From the NCBI GenBank assembly GCA_002155105.1, contig MUZD01000002.1, positions 310,001 through 374,000 on the forward strand: a DNA stretch of 64,000 nt, in the 5' to 3' direction. The position numbers were made by a program, and so were the translations under genes. The stretch comes from Sedimentibacter sp. SX930 (GTDB lineage: Bacteria > Bacillota > Bacilli > Lactobacillales > Aerococcaceae). Below are positions 17,939 to 26,537 of the stretch, in pieces (position 1 is the stretch's first letter; each line of letters opens with the position of its first letter). The notes below the pieces were generated by a model that worked only from the letters and a program-made list of their open reading frames with translations, searched no databases and was not told the origin of the DNA.

Positions 17939-19930
17939 TTATTGGTGTTTTCCAATGTATAACACAGTCGTTGTATGGGCTTTGACCAGAATTTCGTCCA
18001 TTAAAATCGCTTCGGCTTTCCTTTCAAGGAAGACTTGGTTGTCTTCAACAAGGATGGCATACTTCCCTTTCTCGATCCGGAAGATCGTATCGCTTCGGTT
18101 CGCATTAAAAACGATGATGTACTTTTTTTCTTCGTTCTCCAAAACAAAGGCTACGATGTTAAAATTTTCGCTAAGCGTTGTAAAATGGGCGTCAATTTCT
18201 TCATGGGTATGCAACCGGAACAGATACTCGCTCTTGCGCAGCGCAATCAAACCTCTGACGTAGGCTACCGATTGTTGGAATGTCGTGAGCCGTTCCCATT
18301 CAAACTGATTGATTTCGTCGGGGGACTGGTAGCTGTTGGCCACCCCTTCCTTCGTGCGCAAAAATTCCTGGCCGCCATGGATGAATGGCACGCCTTGCGA
18401 CAACAACACAATGCTCGTTGCAAGTGTATGCCTTTTGACGCGCACCTCCTCGCTGTCATTCGGATTGGAACGCAACAGTTTATCGTAGAGCGTCAAATTA
18501 TCGTGTGCTTCCACATACTGGACGACTTGTTCCGGATCGACATAACTGCTGTGGCTTGAGAGATGCATGCCGCCTTTTATGTTCCGAAGCAGCAGATTTT
18601 CCTGATAATTTTTACCGCTGATGAAGCCCCTGTCTGTTTCATCGCCGAAATCGCTTCCCTTCAGCACTATCCTCATCGAATCATTAAAATGGGCAATCCT
18701 TGGCATTGCTTGCGCATTTCTCTGTGAAGCTTTCAATTCCTCGGGGAGCGGCGTGGTCATTTCCCATCCTTCTCCGATGATGATAATGGATGGATCGACC
18801 TTATCCAGCGCTTCCCGGATCTTGTTCATCGTGACTGAGTCATGGATGCCCATCAGATCGAAGCGGAAACCATCGAGTTGGTATTCTTTTGCCCAATATT
18901 TGATGCTATCGATGATGTATTTGCGCATCATATGTCTTTCTGAAGCCGTGTCGTTGCCCACACCTGTGCCGTTCGCAAGCGATCCGTCCGCATTGTAGCG
19001 GTAAAAATAGCCCGGTACTGTCCTTTCCAGCGCTTGATCTTTCGGGTCGTAGACATGGTTATAGACCACATCCATTATCACCCTCAACCCGTTCGCATGC
19101 AGGGTTCGAATCATTTCCTTCAATTCCTTGATCCTATTGAATGGGTCAAAGGGATTGCTGGAATAGGAACCTTCAGGCACATTATAGTTCAGCGGATCGT
19201 AGCCCCAATTGTATTGCGGTTCCGTCAGATTCGCCTCATCGACTGTGGCATAATCGAACATCGGTAAAATCTGGACATGGGTGATGCCCAAATCGATCAG
19301 GTAATCCAGACCCGTACTTATCCCACTGGCGTTTTTCGTATTTTTTTCTGTCAAACCAAGGTATTTCCCTTTATTCGATATCCCGCTCGTTCCGGATATT
19401 GAGAAATCCCGGATGTGCAGTTCATAGATGATTGCTTCTTCAGGGAGGCCGAAAGCAGGCAGACGGTCCCCCCATCCATCAGGATTCGTTCTGGTCAAAT
19501 CCGTAATAACCGATTTTGTGCCATTTACCGTCGTTGCTCGGGCATAGGGATCAACTGTGACCGTTTCACGGTTATTCAGGAAAAGAATTTTGTAGACATA
19601 GATGGTTCCATGATGATCCCCCGGTAGGTAAGCTTCAAAAATACCCTTGGGTTTCTGCACCATGGCTACTTTTTGGGAAGGCTTTTTGATGAACTCATCT
19701 GTGTACGTCCAAACTTCCACGGATTTTGCTGTCGGGGTCCACACCCTCAATAGCGTGCCTACTTTTTCGTATAGCGCTCCCAGTTCGCCATCAAAAGAAA
19801 AGTAGTTGTCAAAATCATTCGACCGGACGAACAGAAACATTTCCTTGTCGATTGTTTCCTTGTCCCTTTTATCGCTGAAGAGTTTTTCCAAATCATAGCT
19901 CTCCAACCAACTCTGGAAATCCTCCACCAT
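17939..19930 (-). CDS. pulA: Type I pullulanase (alpha-1,6-debranching)
   Basis: The 663-residue enzyme hydrolyses alpha-1,6 links in pullulan, glycogen or branched maltodextrins. It has an N-terminal CBM48/isoamylase-type module (about 85-150), then a GH13 barrel with the type I hallmark YNWGYDP near residue 240, region I DVVYNHV, region II GFRFDLMGIHD (nucleophile Asp), region III IIGEGWEM (acid Glu) and region IV VEAHDN. There is no signal peptide, so it should act inside the cell on imported maltodextrin or stored glycogen. GGAGGTG lies 7 bases before the ATG, and TGGTATACT at 19952-19960 could be an extended -10 giving a very short leader. Confidence 0.93.
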   Translation of the reverse strand: MVEDFQSWLESYDLEKLFSDKRDKETIDKEMFLFVRSNDFDNYFSFDGELGALYEKVGTLLRVWTPTAKSVEVWTYTDEFIKKPSQKVAMVQKPKGIFEAYLPGDHHGTIYVYKILFLNNRETVTVDPYARATTVNGTKSVITDLTRTNPDGWGDRLPAFGLPEEAIIYELHIRDFSISGTSGISNKGKYLGLTEKNTKNASGISTGLDYLIDLGITHVQILPMFDYATVDEANLTEPQYNWGYDPLNYNVPEGSYSSNPFDPFNRIKELKEMIRTLHANGLRVIMDVVYNHVYDPKDQALERTVPGYFYRYNADGSLANGTGVGNDTASERHMMRKYIIDSIKYWAKEYQLDGFRFDLMGIHDSVTMNKIREALDKVDPSIIIIGEGWEMTTPLPEELKASQRNAQAMPRIAHFNDSMRIVLKGSDFGDETDRGFISGKNYQENLLLRNIKGGMHLSSHSSYVDPEQVVQYVEAHDNLTLYDKLLRSNPNDSEEVRVKRHTLATSIVLLSQGVPFIHGGQEFLRTKEGVANSYQSPDEINQFEWERLTTFQQSVAYVRGLIALRKSEYLFRLHTHEEIDAHFTTLSENFNIVAFVLENEEKKYIIVFNANRSDTIFRIEKGKYAILVEDNQVFLERKAEAILMDEILVKAHTTTVLYIGKHQ

Positions 19931-19995
19931 CTTGTTTCACCTCCCTCCTATAGTATACCAACCATGAATGGGTTCCCATACTCAAAAGGGATGCC

Positions 19996-20034
19996 AAAAA
20001 GCGTAATCGGCAGAAATAATTGCCGATTACGCTT
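19996..20034 (-). terminator. Terminator after corA
   Basis: A 14-bp perfect stem (AAGCGTAATCGGCA with its complement) followed on the minus strand by five T, 37 bases past the corA stop. Confidence 0.85.
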
Positions 20035-20070
20035 CATTGTGATGTCGCCTACATCTATTCAAACACCCTG

Positions 20071-21024
20071 TCAGAAGTAATCTTTCTTTTTCAACCAGTA
20101 AACCGTCAAAAAGCAGATGAAGATTGTGATCAGACTGGTGATGCCGAACGCCCACGGATGATTTTCGAAGGGCAGATCGACATTCATGCCCCAGAACCCT
20201 GCCATGATGGTCGGGATAGTCAGGACGATGGTGATAGAAGTCAAAACTTTCATGATATTGTTCAAGTTATTTGTAATCACGCTAGAAAATACTTCGCTCA
20301 ATTGATCGATCATCTTGCTTGATTCAGTGACCATCACTTCGGCTTGATTTGAGATATCCGTGATATCACGCAGCAACTCTTGACTCTGCACATCATCCCC
20401 TAATACAGCTTCATGGATGGACTCTGTTATCAAAGGATGATTTTTGTTGATGGATGTCTCAAAATAAACCAAGCTCTTGTGTAAGGCAATCAGCTTATAA
20501 AAGTATTCGTTATGGGTTGCACTGGTTATCTGAATCTGCAGGTCTTCGATGATGCCATCGATTTCTCTCAGATGACGAATAAAACTCCTTGTCAATTCCC
20601 ATAATATGTATAAGATGATGTGATGCTGGGTTGTTGCTGGCTCGTTTTTGAAAGACTCATTATTCATGATATGCGTCAAAAAAGAAGGCGTCTCTTTGCA
20701 GACTGTTATCAATGTATCATTGACTCTTATGATCGACAAGGGATACGTATGGTACTCCGTGTATTTTTCCTGTACCGATCGCATTTTGGGGAAGAGGACG
20801 ATCAGAAGATTAATATCCTCCCCTGCACCATTCTGAACTTTCTCTTGCCGAGGAATCTCATATTCGTCCAGCGAATCCAAAATATAGTCCTTCGGGATGC
20901 CGAAAAGAGCTACCATATCCTCAACGTCTTCGTTGCTCGGATTCTCCACATGAATCCAATCCGCCGCTTTCCAATCCTTCGTCTGCGTGTATATCCCTTT
21001 ATCCGACAAGTCGAATGCTCTCAT
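20071..21024 (-). CDS. corA: CorA-family magnesium/divalent cation transporter
   Basis: This 317-residue protein has the CorA plan: a large cytoplasmic N-terminal domain with a long helical stalk, then two C-terminal membrane segments with the signature GMN between them (GFWGMNVDLPFENH). Pentamers of this family passively import Mg2+, sometimes Co2+ or Ni2+. The protein ends in a short basic tail (YWLKKKDYF). GGAGGTG precedes the ATG. It lies 117 bases after the phosphoesterase gene, with no terminator seen between, and has its own terminator downstream. Confidence 0.9.
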   Translation of the reverse strand: MRAFDLSDKGIYTQTKDWKAADWIHVENPSNEDVEDMVALFGIPKDYILDSLDEYEIPRQEKVQNGAGEDINLLIVLFPKMRSVQEKYTEYHTYPLSIIRVNDTLITVCKETPSFLTHIMNNESFKNEPATTQHHIILYILWELTRSFIRHLREIDGIIEDLQIQITSATHNEYFYKLIALHKSLVYFETSINKNHPLITESIHEAVLGDDVQSQELLRDITDISNQAEVMVTESSKMIDQLSEVFSSVITNNLNNIMKVLTSITIVLTIPTIMAGFWGMNVDLPFENHPWAFGITSLITIFICFLTVYWLKKKDYF

Positions 21025-21141
21025 TGAAATCCACCTCCAAGCTGCTTTATCTGAATGTACTTGCCTTCAAGATAAGCATAACTTATTTTTGCCAAAAGGA
21101 AAGCAATAACCCTCTCCAGAAAGGCAGGAGAAAGCTACCAA

Positions 21142-21966
21142 TTACACGTCAACCATGATTTCTTCCATAGTATAGGCCATTTCGATGTACGGGTCCTCCG
21201 TATACCAATGCCGTGCACTGCCGAGGCAGGCACAATAGAAAGTTGTATCATTCTCCTGCAGTATTTTCCGGAAGTGAACATGGCCCATGATGCTGTGCGT
21301 AATCTTGTAGCGGTCATACAATTGCATATAGCTTTTGCTGCCGAGGAAAGCATTGTAGTAATCGTATACCTTGTGCGGGAGTGGGATTACGAATTGCGGA
21401 TGCGTCACAACATGTGTCATCATGATGATTTTCCGGTCGCTGACTTCCTTCAGATCGCTTTCCAGGTCCTCCTGCATGGCTGCTGCAACCGCGCGATCAT
21501 CTTTCTGCCAATGCACATACCGGCGGTCATTCCAACCGCCGACTTTCAGCTTTTTCTTGGAAAACTCTTCTATAGTATAGCGGTCACTGGCGAATCCATA
21601 ATCATACCACCCCGGATTCCCCACCACTGCCCATTTATCCCCGATCAGAAATGGATTTCCGACAAGATTCTCATCCCGCTCCTTGAACAACTGATAGATT
21701 CGGTCGGTATCCTCTTCATGGTTGCGTATGGACCAAAAGTCATGGTTTCCGGGTACGAATTGGATTTTCGAAACATTATGGTCTCGCATGCGATCCAAGA
21801 AAGCAAAGGTATCGTGGTAATCGGAAGAGACGTCCCCCGCCAACAATAGCAAGTCGATTTCTTGGTTGTAGAGCAACTCCGCCAAGAGATGGTCATACGT
21901 TTGTCCAGGCGCCAGCCTTTTCGCATTCGAGTCGATATGCAGGTCCGACAACACCCCAATTTTCAC
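21142..21966 (-). CDS. Calcineurin-like metallophosphoesterase
   Basis: The 274 residues carry the full dinuclear-metal signature: SDLHID (7-12), AGDVSSD, PGNHDFW, a THVVTH motif and GHVH near the C-terminus. The family covers nucleases, nucleotide and protein phosphatases, and phosphodiesterases; sequence alone does not say which. No signal peptide is present. The start is GTG (KIGVLSDLH follows), with AAAGGGG 8 bases upstream. Its neighbours are ppaC, across a terminator, and corA. Confidence 0.88.
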   Translation of the reverse strand: MKIGVLSDLHIDSNAKRLAPGQTYDHLLAELLYNQEIDLLLLAGDVSSDYHDTFAFLDRMRDHNVSKIQFVPGNHDFWSIRNHEEDTDRIYQLFKERDENLVGNPFLIGDKWAVVGNPGWYDYGFASDRYTIEEFSKKKLKVGGWNDRRYVHWQKDDRAVAAAMQEDLESDLKEVSDRKIIMMTHVVTHPQFVIPLPHKVYDYYNAFLGSKSYMQLYDRYKITHSIMGHVHFRKILQENDTTFYCACLGSARHWYTEDPYIEMAYTMEEIMVDV

Positions 21967-21996
21967 GTCCTCAACCCCTTTCTTTGCTTACTGTTT

Positions 21997-22042
21997 GAAA
22001 AAAGCGGGGCTGCATATCAGATTAACTGAGTTGCAGCCCCGC
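21997..22042 (-). terminator. Terminator after ppaC
   Basis: An 11-bp GC-rich stem (GCGGGGCTGCA with its complement) followed by six T on the minus strand, 14 bases after the ppaC stop. Confidence 0.88.
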
Positions 22043-22055
22043 CCTTTTGAAGTGA

Positions 22056-22985
22056 TTATTTAGAGAATGCTTCCGTCAATGGCGGAACTACTTGTTTTTT
22101 GCGTGAAACAACGCCAGGCAGCAGGGCAACGTTGTCCGTCAATGAGATGCCGAATGCGGCCTCTACAGTGTCCAAATGCGAACCTACAGCCAACAAAGCT
22201 GAATCGCTTTCGATGATGTTTGTGATGACCAACAGGAAGACATCATACCTTTGAGTGTCGTTTTCAGCTTCCATAGCGGCAACAAGCTCAACCTGTCTGT
22301 TCAGGACATCCTGAACGTCTACAGTGTTCACTTGTGCGATGCGCACGTTTTTATCGCCCATCGGGAATGATTTTGCATCTAAAGTCAACAATTCCGCGAT
22401 CGACTTGTCGTCCAAATTCGTTCCGGCTTTCAGCATCGCCAGGCCATATTCCTGCAAAGAAACACCGGCGATCTCAGTCAAGGCTGTTGCTGCTGCTTCA
22501 TCTTCCGGCGTGCAAGTCGGAGATTTGAACAATAACGTATCGGAAATGATTGCAGAAAGCATCAAGCCAGCGATATCGGCTGGAATCGCGATGTTCTTTT
22601 CTTTGTACATTTTATAAAGGATCGTGTTTGTGCAACCAACAGGCTCTGCACGATAATACAACGGGTTGGCCGTTTCGAAGTTCGCGATGCGGTGGTGATC
22701 CACGACGGCATATACCTCAACATCTTTGATGTCGCTGACGCTTTGTTGGGCTTCATTATGGTCGACCAATGCAACCGTATTTGTTTCGTTTGCCGCAGTC
22801 TCGATGACGCGCGGAGCCTCTGTTTTGAATTGATTCAGAGCATAAGCTGTTTCTTCACTCGGCAGGCCAAGCGCCACAGCTTCCGCTTCGATTCCGTTTT
22901 GATTCAAATAGTAGGCGTATGCGATTGCAGATGTGATCGCATCCGTATCCGGATTTTGGTGCCCAAAAACTAACAGTTTGTTCAT
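22056..22985 (-). CDS. ppaC: Manganese-dependent inorganic pyrophosphatase (family II)
   Basis: PpaC splits pyrophosphate to two phosphates and so pulls biosynthetic reactions forward. It is a DHH-type enzyme: GHQNPDTD (8-15) and VVDHH carry the metal ligands, and the C-terminal DHHA2 domain ends with [10 protein letters not shown], the substrate-binding part. The start at 22985 gives 309 residues, the usual family length; an in-frame ATG at 23006 exists but has no Shine-Dalgarno sequence. A promoter at 23018-23046 overlaps the terminator of pflA. Confidence 0.95.
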   Translation of the reverse strand: MNKLLVFGHQNPDTDAITSAIAYAYYLNQNGIEAEAVALGLPSEETAYALNQFKTEAPRVIETAANETNTVALVDHNEAQQSVSDIKDVEVYAVVDHHRIANFETANPLYYRAEPVGCTNTILYKMYKEKNIAIPADIAGLMLSAIISDTLLFKSPTCTPEDEAAATALTEIAGVSLQEYGLAMLKAGTNLDDKSIAELLTLDAKSFPMGDKNVRIAQVNTVDVQDVLNRQVELVAAMEAENDTQRYDVFLLVITNIIESDSALLAVGSHLDTVEAAFGISLTDNVALLPGVVSRKKQVVPPLTEAFSK

Positions 22986-23017
22986 ACAATTCACTCTCTC
23001 TTCCATTTTCTAATTTT

Positions 23018-23046
23018 ATCATAATAAAAAAGGAAGAAAAGAGCAA
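23018..23046 (-). promoter_or_regulatory. Possible ppaC promoter inside the pflA terminator
   Basis: On the minus strand TTGCTC and TATGAT are 17 bases apart. The -35 lies in the hairpin at 23030-23068. Confidence 0.45.
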
Positions 23047-23068
23047 TGGCAATTCTCTTTTCTTCCTT
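23026..23068 (-). terminator. Terminator after pflA
   Basis: A 14-bp perfect stem (AAGGAAGAAAAGAG with its complement) followed by five T, 16 bases past the pflA stop. Confidence 0.8.
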
Positions 23069-23084
23069 GAAAAATAGTATTATT

Positions 23085-23846
23085 TTATAGATCCAAATAA
23101 CCTTTGTAGTCTTCCGTATGCAGCAGCTTTCTGGCATTTTCGACGCGCTCGGCTGTAGGAGGATCGATCCCCTCCAATTGATAAGGGATTCCTAACGTTT
23201 GCCACTTGTAGACGCCCATTTTATGGTAAGGCAGAATTTCCACTTTGACAATGTTTTTCAATGTTTTCAGGAAAGCATCCAGACGGATCAAGAAATCGTC
23301 ATAGTCTGTCCGCTCAGGGATCAGCACATGACGGACCCAAATCGGTTTATTGATTTCCGACAAATATTTCGCCAATTCGATGATGCTTTCGTTCGGCCAC
23401 ATCGTCAATTCTTTGTGCTTCTGGCTGTCGATGTGCTTGATGTCCAGCAGGATCAGGTCTGTCACAGCCAACAGTTTGTTGAATTGGCTGAAGAAAGGCT
23501 CGTCATAAGTGAACGGCAAGCCACAGGTGTCCAAAGTCGTATGCACGCCCTGGGCTTTGGCTTTCGTGAACAATTCGATCAAAAAGTCGATCTGCAGCAA
23601 CGGTTCGCCGCCACTGACGGTGATGCCGCCTTTTTGCCCCCAGAAGGGCTTGTATTGCAAGGCCATGTTCAGCAATTCATCGCTTGTCATCTCATTGCCA
23701 CCACCGATGTTCCAAGTGTCCGGGTTATGGCAGAATTGGCAACGCATGCGGCAGCCTTGCATAAATATAATAAAACGGATTCCTGGTCCATCAACGGAAC
23801 CAAAACTCTCTGTTGAATGCACAAATCCTTTTAAAGGTTCAGTCAT
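23085..23846 (-). CDS. pflA: Pyruvate formate-lyase activating enzyme (radical SAM)
   Basis: PflA uses S-adenosylmethionine and a 4Fe-4S cluster to put the glycyl radical on PflB under anaerobic conditions. The cluster motif CX3CX2C is at Cys32, Cys36 and Cys39 (GCRMRCQFCHN), preceded by the SVDGPGIR loop typical of glycyl-radical activases; GGEPLL is the SAM-binding part. Its 253 residues are the usual length. AGAGGAG precedes the ATG. It lies downstream of pflB, separated by about 160 bases with two hairpins, so it is probably expressed at a lower level from partial read-through. Confidence 0.95.
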   Translation of the reverse strand: MTEPLKGFVHSTESFGSVDGPGIRFIIFMQGCRMRCQFCHNPDTWNIGGGNEMTSDELLNMALQYKPFWGQKGGITVSGGEPLLQIDFLIELFTKAKAQGVHTTLDTCGLPFTYDEPFFSQFNKLLAVTDLILLDIKHIDSQKHKELTMWPNESIIELAKYLSEINKPIWVRHVLIPERTDYDDFLIRLDAFLKTLKNIVKVEILPYHKMGVYKWQTLGIPYQLEGIDPPTAERVENARKLLHTEDYKGYLDL

Positions 23847-23907
23847 TTCAAAAACTCCTCTGTCGTTTATTTCTTAACTTCATTGTATATCGCGTAAGGA
23901 ATATTTC

Positions 23908-23943
23908 CTATCAAAAAGAGCGAACTTTCGCTCCCTTTGATAG
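23908..23943 (-). terminator. Hairpin 2 between pflB and pflA
   Basis: An outer stem CTATCAAA/TTTGATAG encloses an inner stem of GAGCGA/TCGCTC; the T-run lies within the outer stem. It probably reduces read-through into pflA. Confidence 0.65.
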
Positions 23944-23944
23944 A

Positions 23945-23974
23945 AAACGGATGAATCAAATGATCCATCCGTTT
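23945..23974 (-). terminator. Hairpin 1 after pflB
   Basis: A 9-bp stem (AAACGGATG with CATCCGTTT) followed by four T on the minus strand, 34 bases past the pflB stop. Confidence 0.65.
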
Positions 23975-24008
23975 AAATTTATACGATTAGTATGCAGGTT
24001 GAAGCAAA

Positions 24009-26237
24009 TTACATCATTTCGTGCATTGTACGGTTGATAACGTCCATTTGTTGTTCGCGAGTCAACTTGATGAAGTTAACAGCGTATCCGGAAACACGGA
24101 TTGTCAATTGTGGGTAGTTTTCTGGGTGATCCATAGCGTCAAGCAATGTTTCACGGTTGAATACGTTGACGTTCAAGTGGTGGCCGCCTTTAGCGATGTA
24201 TCCGTCCAACATTGATGAAAGGTTATCTTTTTGAACTTCTTCTTCACGTCCCAAAGCTTTAGGGATGATTGAGAATGTATTTGAGATACCATCCAATGAA
24301 TATTTGTAAGGGATCTTAGCTACTGAAGACAAACTTGCCAAAGCGCCATGAGTATCTCTTCCGTGCATTGGGTTAGCACCAGGTGCGAATGGTTCGCCGG
24401 CTTTACGTCCGTCTGGCGTGCTACCAGTTTTCTTGCCGTAAACCACGTTTGAAGTGATTGTAAGGACAGAAGTTGTAGGGATAGAGTTGCGGTATGTTTG
24501 GTGTTTCTTAACTTTGCCCATGTATTGTTTCAACAAGTCGATACCGATTTGGTCAGCACGATCATCATTGTTACCATATTTAGGGAAGTCGCCTTCGATT
24601 TCGAAGTCAACAGCAATGCCGTTTTCGTCGCGGATCGGTTTAACTTTAGCGTATTTGATAGCTGAAAGTGAATCGATTGTAACTGAGAATCCAGCCACAC
24701 CAGTTGCCAATGTGCGGACAACGTTTGTATCATGCAAAGCCATTTCCAATGATTCGTATGAATATTTGTCATGCATGTAGTGGATAACGTTCAATGTATT
24801 CACATACAAAGCTACGATCCAGTCCATCATTACATCGAATTTTTCAGAAACTTCAGCGTAATCAAGGTATTCTGAAGTGATTGGTTGCAATTTAGGTCCT
24901 ACTTGTTTTTTCTTCGTTTCGTCAATCCCGCCGTTGATTGCATAAAGCAATGTTTTAGCCAAGTTAGCACGAGCTCCGAAGAATTGCATTTGTTTCCCGA
25001 TTCTCATCGCGGATACGCAGCAAGCGATTCCGTAGTCATCGCCCCACTCAAGGCTCATCATGTCATCATTTTCGTATTGGATAGCGCTTGTTTCGATGGA
25101 CATTTTAGCACAGTATTTCTTGAATCCTTCAGGCAATCTAGTTGACCACAGAACTGTCAAGTTAGGTTCTGGAGCTGCTCCTAAGTTTGTCAATGTGTTC
25201 AAGAAACGGAAGCTTGATTTTGTGACCATTGAGCGGCCATCATGTGCCATACCAGCGATTGATTCAGTAACCCATTGTGGATCTCCTGAGTACAATTCTT
25301 GGTATTCTGGCGTACGTGCAAATTTGATCATACGCAATTTCATTACGAAGTGGTCAACGATTTCTTGTGCTGTTTCTTCAGTCAATGTTCCGTTTTCAAG
25401 ATCGCGTTGGATATAGATATCCAAGAAAGTTGAAGTACGGCCTAATGACATTGCTGCACCATTTTGTTGTTTAACAGCAGCCAAGTAACCGAAGTATAAC
25501 CATTGGAAAGCTTCTTGAGCGTTTGTAGCTGGTTTTGAAATATCGAAACCGTAGATGTTTCCTAATTCTTTCAATTCTTTCAAAGCGCGGTATTGTTCGC
25601 TGAATTCTTCTCTCAAACGGATGATTTCTTCAGTCATCGTGCCGTCGCCGATTTTAGCGAATTCATTTAATTTGTCTTGCATCAAGAAGTCCACACCGTA
25701 TAAAGCTACACGACGGTAGTCGCCGATGATGCGGCCGCGGCCGTATGCATCAGGTAAGCCAGTGATGACGCCGGTTGTTCTTGCTGCACGCATTTCTGGA
25801 GTGTAAGCGTCAAATACGCCTTGGTTATGTGTTTTTCTGTAATCGCGGAAAATCATTGAAACTTCTGGATCAACTTTGTAGCCTGCTTCTTCACAAGCCT
25901 GTTCGCTCATGCGGATACCGCCGAAAGGCATCAAGCTGCGTTTAAGTGGTTTTTCAGTTTGGAAACCAACGATTTGCTCTTTTTCTTTGTTCAGGTAGCC
26001 TGCTGCATGGGATGTGATGGAAGATACAACTTTTGTATCCATGTCCAATACGCCGCCAGCTTCTCTTTCTTGCTTAGTAAGATCCATAACTTGATCCCAT
26101 AATTGAGTAGTAGTTTCAGTAGGACCAGCCAAGAAGCTTTCGTCGCCTGTGTATTCAGAGAAGTTGTTGATGATGAAGTCTCTTACGTCGACTTCTTCTT
26201 TCCAAGTCTTTCCTTTAAACCCTTGCCATTGTTCCAT
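24009..26237 (-). CDS. pflB: Formate C-acetyltransferase (pyruvate formate-lyase)
   Basis: PflB cleaves pyruvate with CoA to acetyl-CoA and formate in anaerobic mixed-acid metabolism. The 742-residue protein carries the catalytic cysteine pair Cys406-Cys407 (GIACCVSAM) and the C-terminal glycyl-radical site RVSGYAV with Gly717. A strong AGGAGGA precedes the ATG. Upstream are a promoter (26300-26327) and a perfect inverted repeat (26374-26409). The formate made here can be used by Fhs, also in this window, for one-carbon units. Confidence 0.97.
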   Translation of the reverse strand: MEQWQGFKGKTWKEEVDVRDFIINNFSEYTGDESFLAGPTETTTQLWDQVMDLTKQEREAGGVLDMDTKVVSSITSHAAGYLNKEKEQIVGFQTEKPLKRSLMPFGGIRMSEQACEEAGYKVDPEVSMIFRDYRKTHNQGVFDAYTPEMRAARTTGVITGLPDAYGRGRIIGDYRRVALYGVDFLMQDKLNEFAKIGDGTMTEEIIRLREEFSEQYRALKELKELGNIYGFDISKPATNAQEAFQWLYFGYLAAVKQQNGAAMSLGRTSTFLDIYIQRDLENGTLTEETAQEIVDHFVMKLRMIKFARTPEYQELYSGDPQWVTESIAGMAHDGRSMVTKSSFRFLNTLTNLGAAPEPNLTVLWSTRLPEGFKKYCAKMSIETSAIQYENDDMMSLEWGDDYGIACCVSAMRIGKQMQFFGARANLAKTLLYAINGGIDETKKKQVGPKLQPITSEYLDYAEVSEKFDVMMDWIVALYVNTLNVIHYMHDKYSYESLEMALHDTNVVRTLATGVAGFSVTIDSLSAIKYAKVKPIRDENGIAVDFEIEGDFPKYGNNDDRADQIGIDLLKQYMGKVKKHQTYRNSIPTTSVLTITSNVVYGKKTGSTPDGRKAGEPFAPGANPMHGRDTHGALASLSSVAKIPYKYSLDGISNTFSIIPKALGREEEVQKDNLSSMLDGYIAKGGHHLNVNVFNRETLLDAMDHPENYPQLTIRVSGYAVNFIKLTREQQMDVINRTMHEMM

Positions 26238-26299
26238 TATATATTCCTCCTATAAGGTGCTTTCACATTGTGATATGTGTAACAGGTTTCTACATGAAT

Positions 26300-26327
26300 A
26301 TTATAACACGTACAGGAGAAAGTGCAA
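26300..26327 (-). promoter_or_regulatory. pflB promoter
   Basis: On the minus strand TTGCAC and TATAAT are 16 bases apart. The leader of about 55 bases contains a TCACAA half-site close to the +1. Confidence 0.65.
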
Positions 26328-26373
26328 CAACTATCAATCTTTTTTTTGAACTTTTTGTAAACTTTTCGAAAAC

Positions 26374-26409
26374 ATTTTATAAACGTTGATACGACAACGT
26401 TTATAAAAT
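26374..26409. repeat. Perfect 14-bp inverted repeat upstream of pflB
   Basis: ATTTTATAAACGTT (26374-26387) and AACGTTTATAAAAT (26396-26409) are exact reverse complements around 8 bases. The centre is about 65 bases upstream of the -35. It could bind a dimeric or tetrameric regulator; neither arm carries a U-run outlet of the kind a terminator needs. Confidence 0.6.
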
Positions 26410-26478
26410 CAAATTATCGAATACCGCTTCTGATTAGTTAGTGAAACCTTTATTTTGTCAAAAAAACTGTTTCAAATA

Positions 26479-26514
26479 AAAACGGAAACTGTATTATTAC
26501 ACAGTTTCCGTTTT
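26479..26514 (-). terminator. Terminator after parC
   Basis: A 14-bp perfect stem (AAAACGGAAACTGT with its complement), 8-base loop, and a TTTTTATTT exit, 23 bases past the parC stop. Confidence 0.88.
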
Positions 26515-26537
26515 GGCTTTTTGTTTATAACAGTTAA

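Larger units (their letters stand above)
26238..26537. other. Intergenic region between pflB and parC
   Basis: These 300 bases hold no gene. They carry the pflB leader and promoter, a 14-bp inverted repeat and the parC terminator. Confidence 0.75.

Noticed and set aside
26238-26280. Rex operator in the pflB leader
   Set aside because: Only one half-site (TCACAA) is good; the opposite half does not match TTGTGA.
26355-26376. cre site near pflB (TGTAAACTTTTCGAAAACA)
   Set aside because: The arms look right, but the spacing is 19 bases and the CG is off-centre, unlike the 14-base CcpA site.
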